Of a stretch of DNA of 64,000 nucleotides, positions 54,564-63,548 are shown piece by piece. How positions within the stretch are numbered: position 1 is the stretch's first letter; each line of letters starts with the position of its first letter. The DNA is taken from NCBI GenBank assembly GCA_944325305.1, contig CALUZO010000008.1:1-64000 (forward strand). The letters are read 5' to 3'. The DNA comes from an uncultured Rikenellaceae bacterium. GTDB lineage: Bacteria > Bacteroidota > Bacteroidia > Bacteroidales > Rikenellaceae. The position numbers and the translations under genes are program-made. Under the pieces are notes generated by a model that saw only the letters and a list, made by a program, of their open reading frames with translations, was not told the DNA's origin and made no database searches.

Positions 54564-56480
54564 ATGGATAAAAATACAGTAGTAGGGCTGATTGTAATTG
54601 CAGCCATGTTGTTCGGGTTTTCATGGTACAGTTCCAATCAGAGCAAGAAATTTGCGGAAGAGAAACGTATTCAAGATTCTATAGCCTATGTAAAGGCTTT
54701 GGAAAGCGGAGAACCGGAGATTATAAGGTCGGCCGAAGAAGACAGCCTGTCCCAACAGGCGCAAACTCAAAAGCAGGACTCTCTGCTGGTGCAACAGTTC
54801 GGAAAATCTTTGGTCGCAGCTCGCAGCGGTCAGGAACACACTTATAAGGTAGAAAACGATTTCTTTATTATAACATTCTCTAATAAAGGAGGTAAGGTTG
54901 TCGGAGTTGAATTAAAGGATTATAAGAACTATTCCAAATTCTCTAAAGGGAACGTACAGTTATATGCACCTAACTCTGCACGCTTCAATCTTGAGTTTTT
55001 CATAAACCACGGGCTTGGAACCGTGCGTATAAATACTGAGGATTATTATTTTACAACCGACTCCCCAGAAAGCATAACCTTCAACGACACGGAGACTCAG
55101 CAGCATGTTTCAATGAAACTGCATGTGGATTCAACTTCGTACATGGAGTATCTCTATACTATTCACAAGGATAATTACATGATCGACTTCGATGTACGAT
55201 TTGTCAATATGGAACAGATTCTGTCGAATCAATCGGATGTCGTCTTCTCATGGTCGAGTATCGCGCCTCAGCACGAAAAAGGCTTCAAGAACGAAAACAA
55301 CGCAACCACTATAAGTTACAAGTATCCGGGCGACAAATCGGTGGAAAACATCGGTATCTCGGAAGGCTCGAAACAGGAGGTTGTGAACAGCCAGGTTCAG
55401 TGGATCGCGTTCAAACAGCAATTCTTCTCGTCGATATTCATTGCTGAAAACAATTTCCAGAATGTCGATCTACAGTTCGATACATACGCACCGGACAACG
55501 TAAATATCAAAAAATTCAACGCATCGCTCACTTCCGATTTCGACAGAAACACTCCCGAGTATAATTTCCATTTTTACTACGGGCCCAATAAGTATGCGAT
55601 ATTAAAGAAGTACGACATCAGTACGCAACGACTCATACCGTTAGGCGGGAATATCATAGGTATAGTGAACCGCGCGTTGGTGATTCCGGTGTTCGACTGG
55701 CTCGAAAAGACCGGAATGAATTACGGGCTGATAATTCTTATACTGACGTTTATCATCAAGATAATCATCTTCCCGCTGACATATAAGTCCTATCTTTCGA
55801 CAGCCAAAATGAGGCTGATCAAGCCCGAAATGGACGCTCTTACGGCCAAATATCCCAAACAGGAAGACGCTATGAAGCGTCAGCAGGCAATGATGGCATT
55901 GTATAAACAGGCCGGAGTTAATCCTATGGGTGGATGCCTTCCGCTGCTCATACAGTTCCCGATATTGATCGCGATGTTCCGCTTCTTCCCGGCCTCTATC
56001 GAGCTTCGCGGTCAGCCGTTCCTCTGGGCCGACGACCTTTCATCGTATGACAGCATTCTGCAACTGCCGTTCAACATACCTTTCTATGGCGATCACGTCA
56101 GTCTGTTTACGCTCCTGATGGCGGTGTCCATGCACATCTCGGCAAGGATAAACTATGCCGTTCAGCCCGATACATCCGGCCAGCCTGGTATGGGCATGAT
56201 GAAAGGCATGATGCTGTGGGTAATGCCGATCATGCTTTTGGCCATATTCAACAACTATTCCAGCGGTCTGAGCTATTATTATCTGCTTTCGAACATGATT
56301 ACGATGGGGCAGACCTTCGGTTTCCGTTACATCGTGAACGATGAGAAACTTCATGCCCGCATGAAACAGAATGCGGCTAAAAAGAGCGCAAAGCCCAAGA
56401 AAAAATCTAAATGGCAGCAGCGCTATGAGGAGATGATAAGGGAGCAGCAACGTCAGGCTCAGAACTCCAGAAAAAGATAA
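54564..56480 (+). CDS. yidC: Membrane protein insertase YidC
   Basis: YidC inserts proteins into the inner membrane alone or with SecYEG. The 638-residue protein has a first helix (VVGLIVIAAMLFGFSWY) and a large periplasmic P1 domain (residues 80-355, NDFFIITFSNKGGKVVGVEL). The conserved membrane core follows (GLIILILTFIIKIIIFPLTY, MGGCLPLLIQFPILIAMFRF, SSGLSYYYLLSNMITMGQTF). The tail is basic (AAKKSAKPKKKSKWQQRYEE), which can contact ribosomes. yajC elsewhere in this window encodes a partner. A terminator follows at 56501-56536. Confidence 0.96.
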   Translation: MDKNTVVGLIVIAAMLFGFSWYSSNQSKKFAEEKRIQDSIAYVKALESGEPEIIRSAEEDSLSQQAQTQKQDSLLVQQFGKSLVAARSGQEHTYKVENDFFIITFSNKGGKVVGVELKDYKNYSKFSKGNVQLYAPNSARFNLEFFINHGLGTVRINTEDYYFTTDSPESITFNDTETQQHVSMKLHVDSTSYMEYLYTIHKDNYMIDFDVRFVNMEQILSNQSDVVFSWSSIAPQHEKGFKNENNATTISYKYPGDKSVENIGISEGSKQEVVNSQVQWIAFKQQFFSSIFIAENNFQNVDLQFDTYAPDNVNIKKFNASLTSDFDRNTPEYNFHFYYGPNKYAILKKYDISTQRLIPLGGNIIGIVNRALVIPVFDWLEKTGMNYGLIILILTFIIKIIIFPLTYKSYLSTAKMRLIKPEMDALTAKYPKQEDAMKRQQAMMALYKQAGVNPMGGCLPLLIQFPILIAMFRFFPASIELRGQPFLWADDLSSYDSILQLPFNIPFYGDHVSLFTLLMAVSMHISARINYAVQPDTSGQPGMGMMKGMMLWVMPIMLLAIFNNYSSGLSYYYLLSNMITMGQTFGFRYIVNDEKLHARMKQNAAKKSAKPKKKSKWQQRYEEMIREQQRQAQNSRKR

Positions 56481-56500
56481 GATTCAGTTTATGGATATTG

Positions 56501-56536
56501 CAAACCGGCACCTGTCATAAAATAGGTGCCGGTTTG
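56501..56536 (+). terminator. Terminator after yidC
   Basis: CAAACCGGCACCT (56501-56513), a 10-nt loop and AGGTGCCGGTTTG (56524-56536) form a 13-bp stem 20 nt after the stop codon. The next 225 nt to the DUF4294 gene hold no gene that I can see. Confidence 0.85.
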
Positions 56537-56762
56537 TTGTGTTATAGGCGAATGTTAAAATATGCCCGGAGTTTGACTCAAAACGTGACAAAGCATAATA
56601 GTGGCATCGGGGTATTTTCATCTTCCCGACAGAAAACATGTGTGCAGATGCAATGAAAAGAGGCAGGGTACATTTTGTGGATAATCCACCTGCGCATAAT
56701 GAGTCATTGCCGTTGGTCCGTAGCATGGTGCGATACAGATATTGAGATGCTCTCTCGGATAA

Positions 56763-57404
56763 TCAGAGCACGCCCATTTCTACCATTTTGATTATCTCCT
56801 CGATCAACTGGTCGTCGCCATCCTTGTCGTAGCGGTCCTTCAGATTCATGCCGAAGATGCGTCCGATGCCTTGGTATATCCCGGCTCTGAACCCGCCTCT
56901 CAGTTCTTTAACGATGGAATAACCCGTGCGATCTGTCTGTCTGTCGAGGAGTTTGATGAGTATCTTGCCTTGCGAAAAAGTCATCTCCTTGATAACGGGA
57001 GTATATTCGGCCAGAAGTTGTTTCTCCATCTGCCGGATGTATGCCCGTTGATCGCGATTGGTGTCCATGCTGTCGATCTTCTCTTCGATTTGGGCAAGCA
57101 GACGTTCAGCTTCTTTGGCAATAGGATAAACTTTCTTGACGTTGTAGACGGTCTTGTAATAACGGTTCATATCCTTGGTCTGGCTGTAACAGCGGACTGC
57201 AGGCATTCGGAATGTGTAGATTATTTCGCCGTTTTCGATAGCGGCGCTTGCCCGGCTGAAAGCCACGGGTTTTCCATTCGATTCGTTTTTTTGTGCGGTC
57301 GTCTCAGAGTCGTCCTGAATTTCATACACCTCTCCTTTACTCTGAGCCGATGCGATATGGATCGAGAGCACAAATAGAGCGAATATTGACAGACAAAGGC
57401 GCAT
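56763..57404 (-). CDS. DUF4294 family protein
   Basis: The 213-residue protein has a signal peptide (MRLCLSIFALFVLSIHIASA). A Lys/Glu-rich helical region follows, including MNRYYKTVYNVKKVYPIAKE, ERLLAQIEEKIDSM and YIRQMEKQLLAEYTPVIKEM, which fit DUF4294. The end LIEEIIKMVEMGVL is amphipathic. It should be periplasmic. Function unknown. It is a single gene, divergent from the flavodiiron protein gene. Confidence 0.85.
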   Translation of the reverse strand: MRLCLSIFALFVLSIHIASAQSKGEVYEIQDDSETTAQKNESNGKPVAFSRASAAIENGEIIYTFRMPAVRCYSQTKDMNRYYKTVYNVKKVYPIAKEAERLLAQIEEKIDSMDTNRDQRAYIRQMEKQLLAEYTPVIKEMTFSQGKILIKLLDRQTDRTGYSIVKELRGGFRAGIYQGIGRIFGMNLKDRYDKDGDDQLIEEIIKMVEMGVL

Positions 57405-57546
57405 GGAACAAAAATAGCAAAAAAACGAAGTCAGAACATTTTTGGCTTTAAATATGTTTCAGGAGTACGAAGGTTTCTCGTGTCTCTGTAAATAAAACGT
57501 ATGGTTATGTTGGCTTATTACTTCCATCAGATCCGGATTTTTTGCT

Positions 57547-57554
57547 TATTTTTG
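57547..57554 (+). promoter_or_regulatory. Promoter -7 element for the flavodiiron protein gene
   Basis: TATTTTTG matches TAnnTTTG, 39 nt before the ATG at 57593. It makes the upstream in-frame start at 57542 unlikely. Confidence 0.55.
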
Positions 57555-57592
57555 CGTGGTCATTAACACGCGAACAGTTAAACGGAATTGAT

Positions 57593-58789
57593 ATGCAATA
57601 CAGTGTTGAAATTATTAAGGACATTCATTGGTTGGGTATAAACGACCGCTGCAAACACCTTTTCGAAAACATATGGCCTCTTCCGAACGGGGTGTCGTAT
57701 AATTCTTATCTGATATGCGATGAAAAGTCGGTGTTGATGGATACCATAGAGCATGGAACCGACAGCTCCTATCTCGAACGAATCAGGTCCATTTTAGGCG
57801 GACGTTCGCTCGACTATTTAGTCGTAAATCATATGGAGCCCGACCATTCAGGCGAGATAGAAACCATTGTTATGGCCTATCCTGACATAAAAATAATCGG
57901 TAACTCCAAAACATTCCAGATACTCAAATCTTATTTCCGTGGACTCGAGAACAACCTTATGGAGGTCAAGGACGGCGATACGTTAGATCTTGGCAATCAC
58001 AGGCTGAGGTTTTTCATGACGCCTTGGGTGCATTGGCCCGAAACGATGATGACATATGAAGAGACCCAGAAAGTGCTCTTCTCGGCCGATGCCTTCGGTA
58101 CTTTCGGTACGCTCGATGGCGGTGTGCTCGACAAGGATCTGAAATTCGAGTATTACGAAGACGAGATGCGCCGCTACTATTCCAATATCGTGGGAAAGTA
58201 CAGCGGAATGGTGCAGAAAGCATTGGCAAAACTTGCCGGTGTCGAATGTGCCGCAATATGTTCGCTGCACGGTCCCGTATGGCAGGAGAATGCGTCCAGG
58301 GTCGTGTCGCTATACGACAAATGGAGCAGGTTCGAAGCCGATGATGCGGTCGTTGTCATTTATGCCTCGATGTACGGGAATACTGCCCGCATGGCCGATT
58401 ACATGGCCAATGTAGTCTCCCGTAACGGTGTGAAGGATATACGTGTGTATGATGTTTCCAAGACACATATTTCTTATCTCATCAGCGAAATATGGCGTTG
58501 CAAAGGAGTTATACTCGGAAGTTGTTCGTACAATACCGGAATGTTCCCGTTGATGCAGCACCTCTGCGACGAGATGATACGCTACGGATTGAAGAACAGG
58601 CTGCTCGGTTTGTTCGGTACCGGAAGCTGGGTTGGCGGCGGAGTCCGTACGCTGAAGGTATTTGCGGAAAACTGCGGCTGGGAGCAGGTCGCAGAACCGG
58701 CAGAGATTATCGGTCGTCCGGATGAGTCTAATTATGCCGTTTGCGATCCGCTGGGAAAAGCTATGGCCGAGCGGATACTCAATCGGTAA
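57593..58789 (+). CDS. Flavodiiron protein (A-type flavoprotein, FprA)
   Basis: This enzyme reduces O2 to water or NO to N2O in anaerobes. The 398-residue protein has a metallo-beta-lactamase-like diiron domain (residues 1-250), with ligands in VNHMEPDHSGE (H-x-E-x-D-H), TPWVHWPETM (His), FSADAFG (Asp) and CSLHGPVWQ (His). A flavodoxin domain follows (residues 255-398, VVIYASMYGNTARMADYMAN, GTGSWVGGGVRTLK). The start at 57593 gives MQYSVEIIKDIHWLGINDR, the usual family N-terminus. Electron donors may be the flavodoxin or a rubredoxin elsewhere. It fits the oxygen defence of an obligate anaerobe. Confidence 0.95.
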   Translation: MQYSVEIIKDIHWLGINDRCKHLFENIWPLPNGVSYNSYLICDEKSVLMDTIEHGTDSSYLERIRSILGGRSLDYLVVNHMEPDHSGEIETIVMAYPDIKIIGNSKTFQILKSYFRGLENNLMEVKDGDTLDLGNHRLRFFMTPWVHWPETMMTYEETQKVLFSADAFGTFGTLDGGVLDKDLKFEYYEDEMRRYYSNIVGKYSGMVQKALAKLAGVECAAICSLHGPVWQENASRVVSLYDKWSRFEADDAVVVIYASMYGNTARMADYMANVVSRNGVKDIRVYDVSKTHISYLISEIWRCKGVILGSCSYNTGMFPLMQHLCDEMIRYGLKNRLLGLFGTGSWVGGGVRTLKVFAENCGWEQVAEPAEIIGRPDESNYAVCDPLGKAMAERILNR

Positions 58790-58890
58790 AACGACATGAT
58801 TGTCGGAGTGTATGTTAGAATGAACGTATGCGGGTATGACGGGCTCTGTTGTCAGTGCCAGGTGATATAAACTGATTATAGAAAAGAAAT

Positions 58891-59259
58891 ATGGAGAAAG
58901 GATTGAAATATTCGGTAAGTACACGAGTTGACAATACAAATACCGCTGTGGCTTTGGGATCGGGGAGTCTCGATGTTTTTGCGACTCCGGCTATGGTGGC
59001 TCTTATGGAGAACGCTGCGCTCGAGGCCGTTGCAAAGAGTTTGCCCGAAGGGTCGACAACTGTGGGAACACTCGTCAACGTCGCACACACACGTGCAACC
59101 GGAATGGGGGATATAGTTACTGCCGAGGCAGTTCTTGAAGAGGTGGATGGCCGCAGGCTGATTTTCAGCGTTACGGCCTCGGATTCAAAAGGCCAGATAG
59201 GAAAGGGTATGCATGAACGTTTTATCGTAGATTGCGAACGCTTCTTGTCTAAATTGTAA
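58891..59259 (+). CDS. Hotdog-fold thioesterase, FlK-like family
   Basis: The 122-residue hotdog protein resembles FlK-type acyl-CoA thioesterases. FATPAMVALMENAALEAVAK holds the catalytic-region Glu, and VGTLVNVAHTRATGMGDIVT holds the conserved His-x-x-x-T segment. The C-terminal strand is IGKGMHERFIVD. Most family members are not fluoroacetyl-CoA specific; the substrate here is unknown. It begins 101 nt after the flavodiiron gene; a hairpin lies after it. Confidence 0.85.
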   Translation: MEKGLKYSVSTRVDNTNTAVALGSGSLDVFATPAMVALMENAALEAVAKSLPEGSTTVGTLVNVAHTRATGMGDIVTAEAVLEEVDGRRLIFSVTASDSKGQIGKGMHERFIVDCERFLSKL

Positions 59260-59278
59260 TTTAGATATATTTTCAATG

Positions 59279-59310
59279 ATATGTGGCAGCTATCAAAGAC
59301 TGCCACATAT
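59279..59310 (+). terminator. Hairpin after the thioesterase gene
   Basis: ATATGTGGCAG and CTGCCACATAT pair over 11 bp around a 10-nt loop, 20 nt after the stop codon. There is no good T-run, so termination is only probable. Confidence 0.55.
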
Positions 59311-59390
59311 GTTGTATGTCAATGACCTTCGCATAAACTGAATAGGGTCCTCAGCCGGTCGGATATTTCCTGTAAATGATATCGCGAGTA

Positions 59391-59420
59391 TTGATTATGC
59401 CAGATGTTATACTAACTTTG
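59391..59420 (+). promoter_or_regulatory. Promoter for the beta-barrel gene at 59444
   Basis: TTGA at 59391-59394 and TAACTTTG at 59413-59420, 18 nt apart, match the Bacteroidota pattern. The ATG follows 23 nt later. Confidence 0.6.
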
Positions 59421-59443
59421 TATTCGGACTCTAACCTTGTTAT

Positions 59444-60088
59444 ATGAACAAATTAAAAACTTTCTGTATAGCCCTGGCTGCATCCATTGCATGCGGAGCC
59501 TCAGCCCAGGAGCTTTATACTATAGACGTCTATGATGACAATGCGACAAATCTGAAGGTCAGAAAACCTTACGGATTCCGACTCGATGTAGGCGGCGGAG
59601 TTTCCAGACTCATAAACAATTTCGATAACTCCCGGATCATACTTAATAAAACGGGTTGGCAATTTAACGTTGCACCGACTTATGCCTTTCGGACAGAGGA
59701 TCAGGCACTTGGGCTGGACATCATCATGAAAAGGCATAACTTCGAGAATACGTTCTTGATGGATAAGATAGATGTGGATATTTTCTATATAGGTCCCAAA
59801 TATACATGGGAGTTTTCCAAATTTGAGAAAGGGTCGGTGTACCTCGATGTCGGCGTCTATTGGAGCAGGGTTAGGGAACATGCAAGACATATAGTCCTGG
59901 ACAATAAGTTCGATCATGTTTTGGGTGCATCCGTTTCGCTTGGCTATGCACTGAAGTTGGCGAATTGGTCGAGGATGTTCGTAAGACTTTCGTTCATGTA
60001 CTCTTCTTATGACAGTACTGGCGGCATGTACATTGAACGCGATATTTCGGGATTCACTCTCTCCTCCGGTTTCTGGCTGTTTAAGTAA
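59444..60088 (+). CDS. Outer-membrane beta-barrel protein of unknown function
   Basis: The 214-residue protein has a signal peptide (MNKLKTFCIALAASIACGASA). Repeated amphipathic strands follow: YGFRLDVGGGVSRLI, WQFNVAPTYAFRTED, IDVDIFYIGPKYTWEF, SVYLDVGVYWSRVRE, LGASVSLGYALKLA and FVRLSFMYSSYD. It ends in GFTLSSGFWLFK, with aromatic residues near the terminus. It should be an eight- to ten-stranded outer-membrane barrel. No family name is recognised. It has its own promoter and a strong terminator. Confidence 0.75.
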   Translation: MNKLKTFCIALAASIACGASAQELYTIDVYDDNATNLKVRKPYGFRLDVGGGVSRLINNFDNSRIILNKTGWQFNVAPTYAFRTEDQALGLDIIMKRHNFENTFLMDKIDVDIFYIGPKYTWEFSKFEKGSVYLDVGVYWSRVREHARHIVLDNKFDHVLGASVSLGYALKLANWSRMFVRLSFMYSSYDSTGGMYIERDISGFTLSSGFWLFK

Positions 60089-60165
60089 GATATCAAGGCT
60101 GTCACCCGCATGGAATCGGCATAGCGTATGTCACAGTTTGTCCGATTTACGGGGCTTTAAGAGCT

Positions 60166-60214
60166 TTTAAAACGACACAGACCGCTCATTTGAAGCGGTC
60201 TGTGTCGTTTTAAA
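60166..60214. terminator. Bidirectional terminator between the beta-barrel and bacterioferritin genes
   Basis: A perfect 21-bp stem (arms 60166-60186 and 60194-60214, 7-nt loop CATTTGA) has TTTAAAACGACACAGACCGCT as left arm. It stands between convergent genes and has T-runs on both strands. Confidence 0.93.
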
Positions 60215-60283
60215 ATGAATCTGTTGCGATGAAATTATGGCGCAAGATTATTTGTCATGTCTGACTGCATGCGCACTTAATTT

Positions 60284-60784
60284 TTATTCCCCTTTACTGG
60301 CTATCTCCTTGCTGTGCTCGATTGCTTGCAGTGCGAGGAAAGTTTCGCCCAACTCGATCAGGTTGTCACGTTCGGTTTCGAACATATCCTGGTGGTTTTC
60401 TTCTACGGCAACAAGATCTTCGAACATTTTCTTTGTTGCCGCATCGCCGAGTTGTGCAGCTTCTTTTGCAAATGCATTATAATCTTCAACCGTTTGCCTT
60501 TCGAGTTCGGCGGCATAAACCAGCATCTCCTTTACGTCATGTATCTGTTTAACGGCTTTGGACATCCTCACCACAGGGTCGCCCTTGAGGAACATTATGC
60601 GTTCGGCAAGAGTTTCCACATGACGCATTTCTACGATCGATATACGGTGAAAGTAGTCGGCCAGAGGTTTGTATCCGGCGTCTTCGAGGCGGAAATGAAA
60701 ATACATGTACTGATGGAGTGCGGTAAGCTCTTCGGCAATTGCTTTATTCAGCAATTCGCAACTTTTTTCATTGTAGTCAGCCAT
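60284..60784 (-). CDS. bfr: Bacterioferritin
   Basis: This ferritin-like protein stores iron and detoxifies Fe(II) with oxidants. The 166-residue four-helix protein keeps the diiron residues in IAEELTALHQY (Glu19), VEMRHVETLAERIMFLKGDP (Glu52, His55), AAELERQ (Glu95) and AVEENHQDMFE (Glu128, His131). Met53 in EMRH stands where the haem ligand Met52 of E. coli Bfr is, so haem binding at the dimer interface is likely. No bacterioferritin-associated ferredoxin gene adjoins it. Confidence 0.9.
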   Translation of the reverse strand: MADYNEKSCELLNKAIAEELTALHQYMYFHFRLEDAGYKPLADYFHRISIVEMRHVETLAERIMFLKGDPVVRMSKAVKQIHDVKEMLVYAAELERQTVEDYNAFAKEAAQLGDAATKKMFEDLVAVEENHQDMFETERDNLIELGETFLALQAIEHSKEIASKGE

Positions 60785-60855
60785 AATCGTATAGTTAAGT
60801 TGATAATGTTTGGTTGCATCTTTTTAAAAAGATGCAATTTTCCTGCCAGAATGTG

Positions 60856-62322
60856 TTATTGATTGAAGTCTTCGATCTTTATAATGCCGGAACGGTTTAG
60901 GATCAGTCGGAACCGTTTGTATTCTTTTTGTCCCTCCGATTTTATTTGCATTATCATATTCAGATAATAGACCTTGTCGCCTTGGATTAGGCCTATTTTC
61001 CCGTTTTCGTCTATTGTGTATATGGGAACCTGTGGATTGTCCATTTTCTGTATGAAACTTGTCAGGTGGAGTCGGCAGATATCGTTTACTCCTACCAATG
61101 AGTATTTATCCTGACTTTTCAGTGCATTGGCGTCGATACGCACCATTTTGCGATAGAGGATTATCTTTTCGTCATTGATGCTGTTTTCCGACTTCAGAAG
61201 TGGAGTCCGGCTTCGAAGTTCCATGACCTCGTGAGGGACTTTATCTTCGGTTATGAAATCGAATCCCTCCTTGATCCATCCTATTTGTGTCCCTTTAATA
61301 GCGATAGTGGTTTTGTTGTCAAAATATTTGTCTTTCAGACGGTGGGCGAAATAATAGCGCATCGTCTCCTTGATGCGGTCTTTGAACATATAGCTGATGA
61401 CGAGCGCGAAAAAGAACGGGGTGGTTATATTGCCATATCTGAGCTGACCCCAGAAAGCTATGGCTGTGGCGAATATCATGGCGATGCCTGCGGCGAGACT
61501 GTAATATATTTGCTTCACGAGCACACCGTCAACTTTTTGTTTGGCTTGCAGAAACAGGTCGCTCTCGATATATTTCTTCAGGACGCCGTTGCGGAATATG
61601 ACTTCGCGGTTGTTGGTCGGGCTGTCGGGGTCTACCACAGGGTATCCTGCCTTACGGGCGTAGGCGGTTTCGTCGACTGCCAGCTTTACCAAACGTTCGG
61701 TTATCTCTTCATATTTCTTGCCGGGCCGTTTTTCGATGTCCTTTATCAGTCTGAAGGTATGTCGCAATATCATACTGGAAAGGAATTCGTCTCCGAAAAG
61801 ATAGTAGTTCATCTCTTCGGTTCCTATTGTAGGCACATTTATTATCTGGCGCAGATTGCGGTAGGCCTCTTTTATTTTGCCTACCTGTGTCATGTATTCG
61901 TCACACAGATATTCCACATCTCCAGTGATTGGGGTGTTTTCGATGTGTTCGCTTTGTGCGCGCAGTGAACTTTTGAATATGGCCATGAACATTTTGATCT
62001 GATATTCATAGTCGGCAGTATCTGTTTGCACTGCTGGTGAGGCGAGGTTGAGAAATGCCTGCCTGATATTATTGAGCGGAATGGCCTGCCCGTCGACGAT
62101 CTCGCGCAAGAGAAAGATGGGTGTGATGAGTCGCACGTTTGATTTTACGTCGCGATAAAAATGTGTCTTGCTGTAGGTATCGGCATTGATGTCGAGGCTG
62201 TTGGGAACGAACAACCAAGTATTGACTGCGAAATCATTGATGACGGTTTTGCTTTGGACTGCAAAACCGATCTTCATCTCGACAGAGAACTTGTCGTGTA
62301 TTTTTACGATTAATTCGACCAT
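60856..62322 (-). CDS. Membrane protein of unknown function
   Basis: The 488-residue protein begins MVELIVKIHDKFSVEMKIGF. A soluble, mixed N-terminal part (residues 1-255) is followed by two close membrane segments at about residues 275-325 (IYYSLAAGIAMIFATAIAFW, TTPFFFALVISYMFKDRI). The region after (YFAHRLKDKYFDNKTTIAIKG) and a beta-rich C-terminus (YYLNMIMQIKSEGQKEYKRF) are cytoplasmic or periplasmic. I recognise no family. An earlier in-frame ATG at 62379 is possible, but its first 19 residues are not protein-like. Its own 3' region is close to the bacterioferritin start (71 nt). Confidence 0.7.
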   Translation of the reverse strand: MVELIVKIHDKFSVEMKIGFAVQSKTVINDFAVNTWLFVPNSLDINADTYSKTHFYRDVKSNVRLITPIFLLREIVDGQAIPLNNIRQAFLNLASPAVQTDTADYEYQIKMFMAIFKSSLRAQSEHIENTPITGDVEYLCDEYMTQVGKIKEAYRNLRQIINVPTIGTEEMNYYLFGDEFLSSMILRHTFRLIKDIEKRPGKKYEEITERLVKLAVDETAYARKAGYPVVDPDSPTNNREVIFRNGVLKKYIESDLFLQAKQKVDGVLVKQIYYSLAAGIAMIFATAIAFWGQLRYGNITTPFFFALVISYMFKDRIKETMRYYFAHRLKDKYFDNKTTIAIKGTQIGWIKEGFDFITEDKVPHEVMELRSRTPLLKSENSINDEKIILYRKMVRIDANALKSQDKYSLVGVNDICRLHLTSFIQKMDNPQVPIYTIDENGKIGLIQGDKVYYLNMIMQIKSEGQKEYKRFRLILNRSGIIKIEDFNQ

Positions 62323-62430
62323 ATCATTACAAATCTCGTTAAAATTATTGTGATTTGCTATATGTTGTGTGGGGAGCACTCTATTTTTAGAGTGGTTTTT
62401 ATCGTTTTACGATAGCTGTGCTGATATGGA

Positions 62431-62464
62431 TAAAAAAGTAGGGAAGTCGTTCGGGACTTCCCTA
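62431..62464 (-). terminator. Terminator after mscS
   Basis: On the minus strand TAGGGAAGTC, a 6-nt loop and GACTTCCCTA are followed by CTTTTTTA. It lies 22 nt after the MscS stop, so the membrane protein gene at 60856 needs its own promoter. Confidence 0.88.
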
Positions 62465-62485
62465 TGTAAATAATATTGGCGAATA

Positions 62486-63397
62486 TTACTTGGTGATATG
62501 TATGTCCATCTGTGGAAATGGGAAGTTTATACCTTTTTCCGGAAGGACCTTGTACAGGCGTGCATTTATGTCGAAATATACGTCCCAGAAATCGGCACTG
62601 TTCACCCATACCCTGATCACAATGTTTACCGAACTGTCGGCCAGTTGCTTGATCTCGATAGTATAATCGGGCTGGCGAAGTATCCTCGGGTCTTTGTCGA
62701 GAATCTCGCGGATGACTTTCTGTGCAATATCGAAATCGTCGCCGTAGTTTATGCCGACAACCCATTCCACGCGTCGTGTTTCCTGTGCCGATGTATTCAT
62801 GATGATGCCGGTGGATACCGGGCCGTTGGGGAGAATGATGGTTCGGTTGTCCATCGTGGTAAGTATGGTATTGAACAGTTGGATTGATTTTACGGTACCT
62901 TCCTGTCCTTGTGCCGATATATAATCCCCGATTCTGTAAGGTTTCAGCAATAGTATCATAACTCCGCCTGCGAAGTTTTGAAGGGTGCCGCTCAGAGCCA
63001 TGCCTATGGCAAAACCTGCTGCCGCCAGGATAGCCACGAACGATGTGATTTTCAGACCCAGAATACTTATAACAGTCAAGAACAAGGCGATGTATAGTAC
63101 GACCTTCAACAGACTCAAAACGAAGATGGATACGGATGTGTCTACTTTGCGTTTTTCGAACATTCGCTGTATGGTCTTCAGGAATTTCCGTATCAGCCAT
63201 CTGCCGATAAAGAACACCGCAATCGCTGTGACGAATAAAATTACCCAGTGAAGTGTTTTGCCTCCGAGTTGTTGTAGTGCCATGGTAGGATCGTTGAACA
63301 GTAAATTGAACCATTCGCCAACATTGTCTGCCAGTTTCTCGAAATGCGCTTCCATCTCTTTGGTGATCTCCTCTTGGCTTGCTTGTAAGAATAGCAT
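62486..63397 (-). CDS. mscS: Small-conductance mechanosensitive channel MscS
   Basis: MscS opens on membrane tension and releases solutes in osmotic downshock. The 303-residue protein has helices at about residues 47-67 (LHWVILFVTAIAVFFIGRWL) and 85-115. The pore helix is FVAILAAAGFAIGMALSGTLQNFAGG, with its Ala/Gly pattern (residues 125-150). The beta domain follows (PYRIGDYISAQGQEGTVKSI, NRTIILPNGPVSTGII). The cytoplasmic vestibule ends in GINFPFPQMDIHI, the family's usual C-terminal segment. The length is normal. The start at 63397 reads MLFLQASQEE. Confidence 0.94.
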   Translation of the reverse strand: MLFLQASQEEITKEMEAHFEKLADNVGEWFNLLFNDPTMALQQLGGKTLHWVILFVTAIAVFFIGRWLIRKFLKTIQRMFEKRKVDTSVSIFVLSLLKVVLYIALFLTVISILGLKITSFVAILAAAGFAIGMALSGTLQNFAGGVMILLLKPYRIGDYISAQGQEGTVKSIQLFNTILTTMDNRTIILPNGPVSTGIIMNTSAQETRRVEWVVGINYGDDFDIAQKVIREILDKDPRILRQPDYTIEIKQLADSSVNIVIRVWVNSADFWDVYFDINARLYKVLPEKGINFPFPQMDIHITK

Positions 63398-63519
63398 GAT
63401 TATATGTTTTATGGTTTGTTTTTTGTATTGGGACCTTTAGAAGGTATACAAAAATAAGACAATACTTTGAGCATGTGCTACAAAACTGTTGTGTGATGGT
63501 AAATTTATTTAATGTATGC

Positions 63520-63527
63520 TATCTTTG
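63520..63527 (+). promoter_or_regulatory. Promoter -7 element for the TolC-family gene
   Basis: TATCTTTG matches TAnnTTTG and lies 21 nt before the ATG at 63549. No clear -33 TTTG is visible. Confidence 0.5.
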
Positions 63528-63548
63528 TTGTAAATCTTGGTGATTGAT

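Noticed and set aside
57542..57592. Longer flavodiiron protein start at 57542
   Set aside because: It overlaps the predicted -7 element TATTTTTG, and the extra 17 residues do not fit the family N-terminus.
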